Source: Reticulitermes speratus
Taxonomy: Eukaryota > Arthropoda > Insecta > Blattodea > Rhinotermitidae
Length of the DNA: 64,000 nt
Assembly: GCA_021186555.1 (NCBI GenBank)
Contig: JAJKFL010000039.1
Span: 18,828,733 to 18,892,732, forward strand
Direction of reading: 5' to 3'
Shown here one piece after another: positions 49,401 through 58,700 of the stretch (position 1 is its first letter; every line of letters begins with the position of its first letter). Under the pieces are notes generated by a model, which ran no database searches, was not told where the DNA came from, and worked only from the letters and a program-made list of their open reading frames with translations. A program made the translations under genes and the position numbers.

Positions 49401-49881
49401 GTAGTCTACACGTAGTTAATACGTAATTTGTGTTGAAAGAGTGTAAAAGGCCTTTGATTCAATTTTGAAAGCACAATGGCATGCCACATACCAAGAAAAT
49501 ATTTCACAAAATACCAAAGTCAGTCTAGCACCCCTTTAAGCTCAGCACCCTTGGTGGTTGTCCAGCTTGCCCACTCATAAAACCAGCCCTGACAACAGTG
49601 ACTCAATTAGGAGATGCAGTTCTGGAATTTCTTCCTCGCCTCATAGAATGCTGGTACTTCTAATCTTTGTTTCCAGAGCCTTGTTTGTGAAAATGGCATG
49701 CACTAATGAAGAAACAAAAAGTTGTAGACACACAATTATTTGCCTCCCCCATACAGAAACACACAGTTTATGTATATTTGATTATACCACTTCGTTATTT
49801 TATTCCAGGAGAGCTTTCAAACGATTTTACACCAAATTCATTGAAACAGCTTATCCTATTGAGGACATCTACATTGAGTAG
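37355..49881 (+). CDS. Aplip1: JNK-interacting protein 1 (APP-like-interacting protein 1), complete
   Basis: JIP1 is a cytoplasmic scaffold that gathers JNK-pathway kinases and links cargo, including APP-family proteins, to kinesin-1 for axonal transport. Eight exons join in phase: 37355-37437, 40302-40645, 43525-43677, 44219-44335, 46875-47060, 48247-48530, 48901-49079 and 49809-49881. They total 1,419 bases, or 472 residues plus stop, close to the fly protein length as I recall it. Seen in order: N-terminus MADTEFEEF; acidic, serine-rich linker; basic patch [10 protein letters not shown] (129-138); SH3 domain (about 257-314); PTB/PID domain (about 329-463); tail ending EDIYIE, equivalent to the kinesin light chain-binding tail EDIYLE of mammalian JIP1. 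The gene is head-to-head with Trh. The start is the first ATG that fits both the family N-terminus and the phase. Confidence 0.95.
38965..39180 (-). repeat. SINE-5-like copy, diverged
   Basis: It opens with GGTTATTTAACGACG and closes with an inverted B-box region (agattcgaaccaggcacctccc). The same opening phrase occurs at 46,575. Confidence 0.5.
39226..39492 (+). repeat. tRNA-derived SINE-2, copy 2
   Basis: Second full copy of the SINE at 31,501, with A and B boxes and a poly(A) tail. GTACTA occurs at 39217-39222 and again directly after the tail (39493-39498), a probable target duplication. Confidence 0.92.
40046..40245 (-). mobile_element. LINE-A 3' end, old copy
   Basis: The minus-strand text ([29 protein letters not shown]) parallels [25 protein letters not shown] of LINE-A. 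Broken; it lies 56 bases upstream of Aplip1 exon 2. Confidence 0.6.
40302..40645 (+). CDS. Aplip1: Aplip1 exon 2, acidic/serine-rich region and basic patch (codons 29-142)
   Basis: Acceptor TCGTCTCAG. It begins [12 protein letters not shown], resembling RLTHDISLEEFED at the N-terminus of vertebrate JIP1, and ends [14 protein letters not shown] at donor AAAAAT/GTAAGT (phase 1). A second donor, CCCAG/GTGAGA, at 40597/40598 is also phase 1. The exon is rich in S, D, E and G and is probably disordered. The basic plus hydrophobic patch may be a JNK docking motif (inference). Confidence 0.92.
41040..41370 (-). mobile_element. LINE-A 3' region, old copy
   Basis: The minus strand carries pieces of the RMRWAGHVA...[22 protein letters not shown] segment: [16 protein letters not shown]-like text and [13 protein letters not shown], then HLQEIG. 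Frame is interrupted. Confidence 0.6.
41901..42158 (-). repeat. tRNA-derived SINE-4, copy 2
   Basis: Near full length against 12,550-12,811 (shared GAAGGGCCCCGCAGC, TGGAGCACCG.TGGAATGAAAT, TGGACTGACCCG). The A/B-box head is at the right end on the minus strand. Confidence 0.88.
42752..42882 (-). repeat. SINE-2, truncated copy
   Basis: The reverse complement matches the second half of SINE-2 (GGTCTCTGCG, ACTCGTCCAGA, TGTGGTGTGTCTG, AGGGCTGTTGCGCCA), ending in a T run on the plus strand, which is its poly(A) tail. Confidence 0.85.
43181..43219 (+). ncRNA. Hammerhead-ribozyme-like motif 2, in Aplip1 intron 2
   Basis: TCC (43181-43183) pairs GGA (43217-43219). Between them are CTGATGA (43184-43190), hairpin TGGCCGAGCACCGGCC, GAAAC (43207-43211) and an ATC cleavage-type triplet. 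Both core boxes match the hammerhead consensus exactly. The tiny stem III is weak and an extra U follows the first box, so self-cleavage is a hypothesis. Same strand as the host gene. Confidence 0.55.
43525..43677 (+). CDS. Aplip1: Aplip1 exon 3 (codons 144-193)
   Basis: An open 153-base segment between acceptor TCCTATTGCAG and donor GAGAG/GTAAGT. It carries [19 protein letters not shown] and a hydrophobic end ([14 protein letters not shown]). It fits phase 1 on both sides, between exons 2 and 4. I do not recognise the sequence as a named domain; the call rests on phase, splice sites and position. Because it is a multiple of three, it could be skipped without a frame change. Confidence 0.78.
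44219..44335 (+). CDS. Aplip1: Aplip1 exon 4, serine/acidic linker (codons 195-232)
   Basis: Reads [20 protein letters not shown] and on to [12 protein letters not shown]. Acceptor CTGCCTCCACAG, donor CCAGG/GTGAGT, phase 1 on both sides. Several SP dipeptides are potential proline-directed (JNK) phosphorylation sites, which is inference. Confidence 0.9.
44870..45055 (+). mobile_element. LINE-A 3' end, old copy with TTAG-like tail
   Basis: CTCAGGATAGGGATCGAGTG matches the AQDRDRW codons; gaacgtggtaatgaaactt matches NAVMNL. The tail is tttagtttcagttaattggttagttag. Confidence 0.6.
45336..45354. repeat. (ACGT)n run
   Basis: About 4.7 units of ACGT, fully self-complementary. Confidence 0.9.
46575..46790 (-). 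repeat. SINE-5-like copy, diverged
   Basis: GGTTTATTTAACGACTCTGC at the left, aaactggggaaaaccacgaac in the middle and gtgctaaccagtaggccgtg at the right, the inverted tRNA-like head. Confidence 0.5.
46875..47060 (+). CDS. Aplip1: Aplip1 exon 5, first part of SH3 domain (codons 234-294)
   Basis: Contains [20 protein letters not shown] and then [19 protein letters not shown], the RT loop, n-Src loop and conserved tryptophan of the JIP1 SH3 domain (human: THRAIFRFVPRHEDELEL). Acceptor TACTGCGCAG, donor GAAG/GTATTG in phase 1. Confidence 0.95.
47061..48246. other. Aplip1 intron 5
   Basis: About 1.2 kb, CpG-normal. I see no repeat or regulatory element that I can support. Confidence 0.5.
48247..48530 (+). 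CDS. Aplip1: Aplip1 exon 6, end of SH3 and start of PTB domain (codons 296-389)
   Basis: Begins with the SH3 end ([16 protein letters not shown]) and moves into the PTB fold ([34 protein letters not shown]). Acceptor CCTCCCACAG, donor CCTTCG/GTAATT in phase 0. The first glycine codon is split with exon 5. Confidence 0.95.
48600..48770 (-). repeat. SINE-5-like copy, diverged, in Aplip1 intron 6
   Basis: GTGGCCTATTTCAAGGTAGG parallels 26,938; gggcaacttggccaaggatcattcc is the decayed inverted B-box region. Confidence 0.4.
48901..49079 (+). CDS. Aplip1: Aplip1 exon 7, PTB domain core (codons 390-448)
   Basis: Reads [20 protein letters not shown], then [20 protein letters not shown] and [10 protein letters not shown]. 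The vertebrate match is HFFQLKNISFCGYHP...YFGFITKHP..HRFACHVF. Acceptor GTTGCTACCAG, donor GTTGG/GTGAGA in phase 2. Confidence 0.96.
49809..49881 (+). CDS. Aplip1: Aplip1 exon 8, PTB end and kinesin-binding tail with stop
   Basis: Reads [20 protein letters not shown] then YIE and the TAG stop at 49879-49881. The last residues align with PTEDIYLE, the tail of mammalian JIP1 whose penultimate-region tyrosine contacts the kinesin light chain TPR domain; here it is Tyr470. Acceptor TTTTATTCCAG. Confidence 0.95.
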
Positions 49882-50618
49882 GTGGGGCTACTTAACTCTG
49901 CGATGACACTGTGGATCCCAGCTACATCTGCTTCATCCACCCCTTCATTGACAGCTTCCAAGCAAACATCTTTGTGGTTAACACACTTCATTAAACCAGA
50001 CGGGAGCTCCAAGCTGAATGGTTGTTATGGTCCAATGTGAATACTAAATAGGAATTTAATTCACAACAGTGATTATGGAATTCAAGCATGGGGTCACTTG
50101 TAATGTGCTTCAGTTAGAATACTGGACAAGCAGATTGCACAGCCACTTCAATTTGTCCAGTCAATACACGGACAATTTGAAACAATCAGGATTTCAACAG
50201 GAAAGTAAAGGAACATCCGTCTGCCCAGTATATACATACACGAAAATACACACACACGTGCGCATGCGCACATGAACATTATTTTATCTGACAACTCACA
50301 TCACTCTTCACTCATGACTTGAGCAATGGCAGGTAGTGTGGTGCTCACTGCTCCTCCAATTTGTCATGAATTGGAGACAGCACATTTTGATTTACTGTAT
50401 TGCAGTTAATACTGTATTATAGTTTCTCTCATCATATTTAAAGGTGCTGGAAATATTTTCCTTCAGCTCGCAGGCAAGCATCACATCTAACAAACAATGT
50501 GCTCATTGCACATTGTAGTTTTGTAAGTTATGCAAGCTGACAGGAAGTAGCTTTGTGAATGAACTTCCCCCCACATTTAACCACTCAACAGGTAGATATT
50601 AAATCTTCTGTCTATGTA

Positions 50619-51074
50619 GGGCATTTCAGAAGTTTTGTGTATGATTTTATTGTAATAACAAAATACTAGATAAAAATACTATTGATATTCCTGAATGTAT
50701 ATACACGTCCTCTATTCAATGGAATCACCAGCACTGTCCACACACTTTTCCCACCTACGTGGTAAACGATCAATTGCAGCTCTGTTTTTGGCCGCGGACG
50801 GACGCTTTAAAGAGGCAGTGACAGCAGTGTTGATATCGTCTTCCGATTGAAATCGTTTTCCCCGAACATGTTCTTTCACACGTGAAAACAACCAATAATC
50901 ACATGGGGTGAAATCTGGAGAGTAGTGAGGATGTGCCAACACTTCTCAGCCCCAACGTTGCACCAGATTTTGCACATCACAATGGCGATGAGGTGTTGCG
51001 TTGTCCTGGAGTAAAATGGCACCACGCTCCAGCAGTTCTGGTTGTTTACGGCGAAGAGCCGGCCTCACCCTATC
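50619..51074 (-). repeat. Left inverted arm of the fold-back mariner
   Basis: Encodes on the minus strand AHPHYSPDFTPCDYWLFSRV and on to the mariner C-terminus. It carries the same in-frame TGA just before this segment as the right arm, so the arm was copied after that stop arose. Confidence 0.9.
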
Positions 51075-51836
51075 AGAAGTCGGAATCTCGCCAGCAAGTG
51101 TTTACCATATCCTCACCAACAGCTTGGGGAAAAGAAAAGTTTGTGCAAAGTGGATTCCACACGTGCTCAACGATAACCAAAGAGCCATGCGTGTTCTTCT
51201 CGCCACCACCCATCTGCAGCATTTGAGAAATGAAGGCAGTGCATTCCTCGATCGCATTTTAACGGTTGACGAGTCATGGATGCATTCATTTGACCCTCAG
51301 CTGAAACAACAGAATGCTGAATGGCGACCCCCAATGTCACCGAGGAAGAAAACTGAATGGCGCAGTCTCGGTGCTCTGTCATGTTCTTCAGCCAAAATGG
51401 GCTTGTGCTTGACCATCCCGTGCCAGTTGGCACCACGGTCAATGACCCATATTACTGCTCACTCTTGCAGGATAAGGTGAGGCCAGCTCTTCGCCGTAAA
51501 CAACCAGAATTGCTGGAGCGTGGTGCCATTTTGCTCCAGGACAACGCAACACCTCATCGCCATCGTGATGTGCAAAATCTGGTGCAATGTTGGGGCTGAG
51601 AAGTGTTGGCACATCCTCCCTACTCTCCAGATTTCACCCCATGTGATTATTGGTTGTTTTCACGTGTGAAAGAACATGTTCGGGGAAAACGATTTCAATC
51701 GGAAGACGATATCAACACTGCTGTCACTGCCTCTTTAAAGCGTCCGTCCACGGCCAAAAACAGAGCTGCAATTGATCGTTTACCACGTAGATGGGAAAAG
51801 TGTGTGGACAGTGCTGGTGATTCCATTGAGTAGAGG
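51001..51836 (+). pseudogene. Mariner transposase relic (DD34D), lacking the N-terminus
   Basis: In order: SVYHILTNSLGKRKVCAKW (end of the DNA-binding region), ILTVDESWMHSFDPQLKQQN (first catalytic Asp), LLQDNATPHRHRDV (second Asp) and HPPYSPDFTPCDYWLF (third Asp, 34 residues after the second). A frameshift near 51,350 and a TGA at 51598-51600 break it, and the N-terminal helix-turn-helix region is missing. Closest to the mariner lineage by the DD34D spacing and the YSPD..PCDY motif. Confidence 0.88.
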
Positions 51837-53559
51837 ACATGTGTATATACATTCAGGAATATCAATAGTATTTTTATCTAGTATTTTGTTATTACAATAA
51901 AATCATACACAAAACTTCTGAAATGCGCCTAGTACCTCCAAGAATACCATTTATTCTTAAAATACTGAACAATTATATTTAGGAAATAAATCACTGTTTA
52001 TTCTAAGACACAAATGAAACCCATAAATACACTCTGACTGAAATTCTTAGTTATTTAAGTTAATCCTTGTATGGTCAAATTAGATGCTACGAAGTCAAAT
52101 CTGGCCCTATATTATGGTGAGATATGTGTTTCCCACCAAAACTACAGTGCAGGATGTATATCCTACTCACTTTGACAGTTCAGATGAGATGGGATATACA
52201 TAACAAAACATTTGAGAACTGAATGGAAAGCATACTGCCAAAAGCAACAAAATGGTTAAATCAGGTGATTTAAGGAGCTAAGATCATTTTTCACGATACT
52301 GGATGTGATCTGCTTGGATCATGTATGAGGTATGCCCTGCTGCATTGGTAATGAACTGCCTCAGGATTGGGTCTACTGGCAGACTTTTGTGAACAAGATA
52401 ATTAACAACAGAGTGAGCAACTTTTCAATAAGTTTGTCAGTTAAAAAGGAATTTTATATAATTTATTCTCTACACTCTCCAAAACATTAGTCAAAAGCAT
52501 GACCCCAAAATTTTCTTCAGCAAACTGAATGTGGTCACATTAATTTCCGATGTGGACCTCTTAATATAATACTTTAGGCAGATCTACGTTTGTGTCTAAG
52601 GATAAAGGGACAGTGTGTGACTACATTTCATTCACTAATTCAGATGGAAATCTGATGTGTCCCTGACCATACACTCTAAGTGGAGGCTTCTTTGAATAAG
52701 TCATAAGATTTACAACAACAACAACAATCTGTATATTTCATAAGCAATTGTCATATTGATAGGGAAAAATTGTTTGGTAAATGTAGAAGCTTTCCAGTAC
52801 ATTGTTTCATAATTCCATGTGCATAAATTTCGAACATTCACTAATGAGATTTCAAATTGGAAAGCAATAGGAATATGTAAATTTTATGCTACTATTCCAC
52901 AGTTGTGCATTCTGAATGTTCAAATCCATACAGTCTGAATGTTCATTATTCAAATTTCCAATATGAAAATAATACATTAATTGTATAAAATGATTTCACA
53001 CTTATGCAGTCTAATCGTTCCAACATGAATGTTTCCAATTTGAAAGCAACGTGAAGAATTTTGTGTTGTAACTGAGGGGCCTTCCAATGTTGTCCCTCCT
53101 CACCCATGATCATTCTGAAGTCTACATGTCAGTGGACCAAATCTGAGGCTTTCTATGCAAACTCTTTCATAGTTGTGTAGAAAATATGCAATTTCCTACA
53201 AGTAACATCAGCAATCAAACCACAAGACCAACTAGTCTTAGTATACCAGCGTATACATACGAATACTTTGCTCTTCCCCCTTGTAAATACTGGGTCCTCA
53301 AATCAGAAATATTTAAATACTCAAAACAGCGTTGTAGAATATAACATTACAAATAAAAAGAATTATGATACCACTGTCTGTTTTGTACTTTAAATTTTTC
53401 TCTCACATGATAATCAGTCTGCTTACATCAACAGCAAACACTAGTTTCAGTATATGTATACTTCTCTGTTCCAAACTTCACAAGTAATTGTATGGAACAC
53501 TCAGCAGAAACATCAACTCTTATCAAGTATGTGCATTTTCAAAATGTGCTCTTTGCACT

Positions 53560-53830
53560 TTTGCCTCATCTATTTCAGATACAAATTTATTGCTGCAAGG
53601 TTGGCAAGCAGCACAGTTTTCTCCAAAATGTCCACAGAAGCTCTGGAGCTCACCCAGCTTCCTATTCAGTGGGTACCTGGAAATCTTTCCCTGGAGGTAA
53701 AGCAACTGGAATGAAGGTGAACACTCATCTCCGTCCGAGAGCAGAGGTTGAATATGCATACAGCTATACCTCCACTTCCCCATATGCCTTCATGGCATGC
53801 AGTCAATTTTAACTTTATTTTACACATTAC
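53560..53830 (+). repeat. Interspersed repeat fragment (WVPG..SL.VK type)
   Basis: LTQLPIQWVPGNLSLEVKQL in one frame, then YTSTSPYAFMA in another, recalls the widely repeated insect text QWVPGALSLGVKRPGREADH...YLHSP. It mimics an exon because it follows TATTTCAG, but it is repeat-derived. The element class is not known to me. Confidence 0.5.
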
Positions 53831-54851
53831 ATCAAAAGAGGTTTCCAGTAAAAGCTCCATTTCTTAATGAGATATATTATATTTAACCAAAAAGTTCATT
53901 GGATTAAACAAGATAGGAAATGTACATACACTATAACCTAACACAAAAGTGGATTCAGATCTTTGCATCCTGATTTATCCACTCACTTTGTACTGTACTA
54001 ATTACAATAATTCTAAATACCTAGTTTGAAAGAAAAAATATTCCAATTAATCCAAAGTCTCTCCTCACATTTATTCTATATGTTGTACCATCATTCACAA
54101 AATGGAAACACGACTGTTCATTCATTCATGGCCTATTATACACGTAAAATGAGGCAAAACATGGTGCAGTAACACTTTTGTTGCCTAATTTCTCAGTGTT
54201 CACACATCTGACCACAGACACACTGTATGCTAGTATTCTTGCCTTAATTACCTCGCATTAATAGCATCTATTTGGCAATGCTTACACCCTCAAATATTTC
54301 TTTGTGCCCTCTGACCCCACTGTTATTCCTTGTAATTATCTTACAAATGGCACAATGTTTGAGTAAAATTTGATATAAAACGGGTGTTTCAATTTTCTCT
54401 ACATCCATTTCAACCCAAGAATAATTCAGTGAGGTGTCATTATAAACTTAAGTTGGTATTCACGTAAAGTGTCCGTTTTAAACAAAACTGAATTCAGTCA
54501 ATAGATTTTGGTCTAAATCCCCAGTACAAAACTTCACAGAAATCCATCCAATGAGAGCCAAGTTGTTTATAAAGTCTGACAGACAGACAGAAAGGAGCTA
54601 TATCACTTTCTGCAGTTGTTTTGCAAATACTCTAAATGTATGTAACCATAAAATACACATCTAACTCTACCGAAGCAAAATTCACGTATATTTTGGTACA
54701 AATCCTCCTATACTGAATAAGGGAAAAGACCAAGCACTAGTTTTCAATTGTCTTATAGTGCTGCATATTATCATGTAGTTATTTCTTAAGCCACAGAAAT
54801 CAACAAAATATACTTCATTTAGGGAGAAATCTGTAATAGGCTACAATTAGT

Positions 54852-54891
54852 CTCCTACATGTTTTGGCCCTCTTGGGCCATTATCAAGGAG
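54852..54891 (-). ncRNA. Hammerhead-like motif 4 (decayed)
   Basis: The minus strand has CTCC/GGAG closing a motif with a CTGATGA-like box, perfect hairpin GGCCC AAGA GGGCC, a GAAAC-like box and GTA. The core is decayed, consistent with the CpG-poor, TpG-rich surroundings. Confidence 0.4.
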
Positions 54892-55084
54892 CTTCAAATA
54901 ATTACAAGGAGAAGTGTACGAAGCTACAACACTGCATATATCTTGCATCTTTGTACAATTATCTTTGTAATTTTATTTATGATTTTAATGGCAATGTCAA
55001 TGTCTCACACTACATAGCAGTGAATAGTAGGATGACCAGTGAACAATAAATTGTACAGCATTTTAAATAAAGGCCTGTCAGGTA

Positions 55085-55225
55085 TTGTCATGGAATTTGC
55101 CAGGAGGGAATGATGAAAACAACGGAAAACTTGTCACTGCAAATGGACTCGGGGCCAGGATTCATTGCAGGACTTCCCAATCATGAAGCCGGAGTGCTAA
55201 TCACATACAGCATCCCTACAGCAGC
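55085..55225 (-). repeat. SINE-5-like copy, diverged
   Basis: Right end carries gccggagtgctaatcaca, the inverted tRNA-like head, and aacaacggaaaacttgtc upstream, matching the inverted SINE-5 pattern. Confidence 0.45.
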
Positions 55226-56029
55226 CCCTCTGAGGATACTACAGCACTTATCATGGCCACACCATCAGGAAGTAATGTGATGGGTGGTAAACATGCATAT
55301 ATATTGGCTGTAACTGAACACACCATTGAATCAGGCAGCTGCATAAATTTCAGAGACACCTCGATACTAACCAGATGTGCAGTATGTGGACTTTCTAATG
55401 AAGGCTATTGAGGCCAATAATTTTAAGATAGTGTGACAGTATTGAAACTTCTGTTATTAGCATGCTACAACAGTTAAGCCAGAACAACAGGAAGGTTGTG
55501 AGAGTTGATGTTGCCATGGTGACAAACATGAAGATTATTAGTTATCTTCTGAGATATGATGCTTTCAAGTCTGATAGATGTTTCAATAGCTTGCTTTCAG
55601 TCCAAATCCTCGTCTCCTCTGTTCTACTGCCCTTTTTTCCAGGGCAACTTATTCATCTACCCTGATGATGGATGCAGCAGGTTCCTCTAAAATGCCTCTC
55701 CTCAGGGAAATCCTGCAAAACATTAGTAACTATTTATCAATAGACATGGGGTCAGATCTCAGAAAACTGTCCTCTTCTCTCTATCTAATCTGAGCTACAG
55801 CAGAACTGTGCAGAATATTTTAATCTGACCAAACGTAACAACGGAAACACCAAATGCAGCTGCCATGACTGGTGAAGTACAAAATATGCAGTTTGTTAAT
55901 ACCTGCTGTGAGAAAGCTCAGGAGAAATGAGGAGACAATAAGAAAGTATAAAAGTGAAAGGCATACAGACATTAACAGCAACTGATAAATATTACCTAAA
56001 GGGTAACAAATATGAAAGTTAAAGTATCA

Positions 56030-56625
56030 GGAATTATATATATGAGATGATCCATAAGTCAAGGCTGATGTATGGGGTTGAAATATGGGGCATTAACGGG
56101 GGATCAGATATCAATAATGGAATTTGTGGGATCCCAAGAAGCACAAACAGTAAACACAGCAGCAGATGGGAACTTGGTACAAAAAGTAGGAAAGGCAAGA
56201 TGCTTAGTAGTATAGTAAAATTCTGGTAGATGATGTTACTGATGGGAAAAGATAAAATTATTAACATGCTGTATGAGTGGCAGACAGGAAATCCAAAATG
56301 CAAAAGCTGGGAAACAAGTTTAAGAGAAGAAATGTATAAAATTGGGTTGCGATACATTTGGTTAGACAGACAGGGGAGGGATATGAGAGCTATATACCAA
56401 ACAATTAAATTACATGCAATGATATTCAAAGGCAGACAAGTACACAGGAAATGACAGAAAATAGACCTTTTGCATCATACTGGAATATGAAACAAGAGTG
56501 TGGGCACAGAACTGTATATACATTGTTGTAATATAGACAGAAATGGGACAATGTGGTTCAGATTTGGAATTTGGAGACAGACAGGTATGATGACAGATGC
56601 AGAAAAAAAGTCTCCAAGATGGAGG
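56030..56625 (+). mobile_element. LINE-B relic, C-terminal region after the reverse transcriptase
   Basis: One frame reads SRLMYGVEIWGINGG, GIPRSTNSKHSSRWELGT, then after a stop MGKDKIINMLYEWQTGNPKC, GLRYIWLDRQ, and later TELYIHCCNIDRN and WFRFGIW. This is the post-reverse-transcriptase part of CR1/L2-like LINEs (YG.EIWG, ILG.PRST..AARWELG). 5'-truncated and broken. Confidence 0.75.
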
Positions 56626-58559
56626 CAAAAACTTTTTAACAGTCGTTAAATATCAACAAAGAAATACTGTACAAGAAAATAACTAGTTGTGTCAAGAGTA
56701 CAAAACTGAAAAACCTAGGCACATTTTTATACAAGATGAAATTCAAATTGGAAAACCAAGACACAAAATCTATGCAAAGTGTTGAGGAGGAGGGAGAAGA
56801 AGCATTGTAATTTGATATACTTTATTTTATAGAATAATATAGAATAGAATAGAAATTTTTATATACACAATAAATAGCTTAAGATACACAGATATTAGTA
56901 AGTAAATACAGTGCATGTGTACGGATAATAACCTGGTGTTAGCAGTAACATCTGAAGAAATGTATGTGAGACTTAACAAATAAATCTGAATTTGAATTTA
57001 ATGCTTGATGTGCCTCAAAAAGTCAGATGATCCAACTATGAATATTTGTGATTTTAATTAGTGAAACCTCTACAAGTGATGCAAGTCCCATGTACAAAGC
57101 CAGAATTGTACTAGAACATACACCAAATTTACACACATAAAAGTAAAAATTTCTCCCACCAGAGTTTTGGTCTGATAAGGGGTACGACCTACATGCCAGT
57201 CAGTCCATTCATGTTCACAAACTGCCAGAAATATATGACAGTTGTCCTTTTCATAGCAGTGAGTTCCAAATATATGGCCCATCAGTCCATACAATCATGC
57301 TACATCCACAAAGCTGTAGGAATTGAGAGGACTAACGTTTCTTCTGAAAACATACAACTTATTTGCAGAAGGAACCATCTTGAAATTATGCCCACATAAC
57401 AAATTGTCAAAAGTATGGAGCATTTACACAGTCAGACATTTCAAAATATGCAAACTAGAACTAAGGAATCTGAAATGAAAAGATGACACATTCATGGTGA
57501 ACTTGAAGCACAGACATGAAGAACTGATTCTACTGGGAAACAGGCCTGATTACCTATCCTCTCACATCATTAATGATGCAATGGGGTAAATATTCTACCA
57601 ACATACATGAAAATGTTGGTATTATTTCAACTTAATAAGCAATTTTAGCAGAAATATAACAGAATGTCATTAACTCCCGCAGCAAAAAGTCCAACAGGAA
57701 AATCTGACCCCTAGCTGCCATCTTCACAAATAATCTTGCCATTGATGATCCACTCATGTATTATGGTCCTTGACAGACACTACAAATCATATTTACAATG
57801 AATATGCACACCATGAACTGTAAAGTTCTTTAAAGATGGCTGGATAAAATAAGTGGGGCTGGTACCTAGAGACAACTTCTTGGCAAAGGTTCAGTCTGCA
57901 ATACCTACTTAGGTACATAGGTACTTCTACACTACTTCATAACAGTAGTTCATTTTGGCAATCATTGCCACTTGGCATGTGTGTCCACACCTATAATGAA
58001 GACAGAATAATAACATAATTTCAACTCTCACACTTTTATACACACAAGCGCGTGTGCGATGTGTCACATGGAACACAAGTGACACAAATGTATTCTGGGT
58101 GTGGGCACAGACCTCATTTGCGTCTGCACAACTTGCTCTTTAACTCTGTGGAAATTTCAATACAGCAGTTGATTTCATTCCTTTAAACTGAGACCTTTCA
58201 TGTAAAACATTAAAATCATTACTTTGTACTTCAATTCCATAGCCCCATTCCAATCTCCAACAATTTTCTAAGTGTGGCATTCAGAATGGCCACTTATTTC
58301 TTTCAGAGGCTAAACATGTCTCAAACTTGTCATAACATTTCAGTTTCATCCAACCTTCTACACGATGTGACATATTCACGTATGGTAATAACGTTATGTG
58401 CAGAAAAATATCAAATGATGCACTAAAACCAGCTGCATGCTTCTTCATCTCCAGTCCTTCTAAATTAAAATTCATGTCAAATAACTCAGCTGCAATGCAA
58501 ATGAGAAATTCTGGACAGTGATGACAGTGTACCACCACGTCTTTCATACACAACCTACT

Positions 58560-58700
58560 TTGACATACCCACATGTGAAATATGAGGTTCTCACAGCAGT
58601 GATATGGATGTGATGCCATATAGTCACACATAAACTTACCCAACTATGTGGTGTCATATTCCAAAATACAATATTCTTCAGAACTGACATAGCATAGATG
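58560..58700 (-). repeat. Interspersed repeat fragment (VFWDVTP type)
   Basis: Minus-strand text VLKNIVFWNMTPHSWV resembles the common insect repeat translation (K.IVFWDVTPCSLV). Element class unknown; short and weak. Confidence 0.3.

Larger units (their letters stand above)
50619..51929. mobile_element. Fold-back mariner element (two inverted 3' ends)
   Basis: A Tc1/mariner-family element bounded by TA on both sides (50617-50618, 51930-51931), with ends GGGCATTTCAGAAGTTTTGT and GGCGCATTTCAGAAGTTTTG. Arms 50,619-51,074 and 51,471-51,929 are inverted copies of the same transposase C-terminal half plus 3' end, only a few percent apart. The 396-base centre (51,075-51,470) continues the transposase N-ward from the right arm. 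It therefore has two 3' ends and no 5' end. Transposase-dead; its CpG content is high, unlike the surroundings. Confidence 0.9.

Noticed and set aside
53574-53697. Apparent plus-strand exon after TATTTCAG and before GAG/GTAAAG
   Set aside because: The translation matches a known interspersed repeat text (WVPG..SL.VK), so the splice-like edges are coincidence.
56034-56429. 131-codon open frame on the minus strand
   Set aside because: Antisense shadow of the LINE-B relic; its hydrophobic look comes from the reversed codons.
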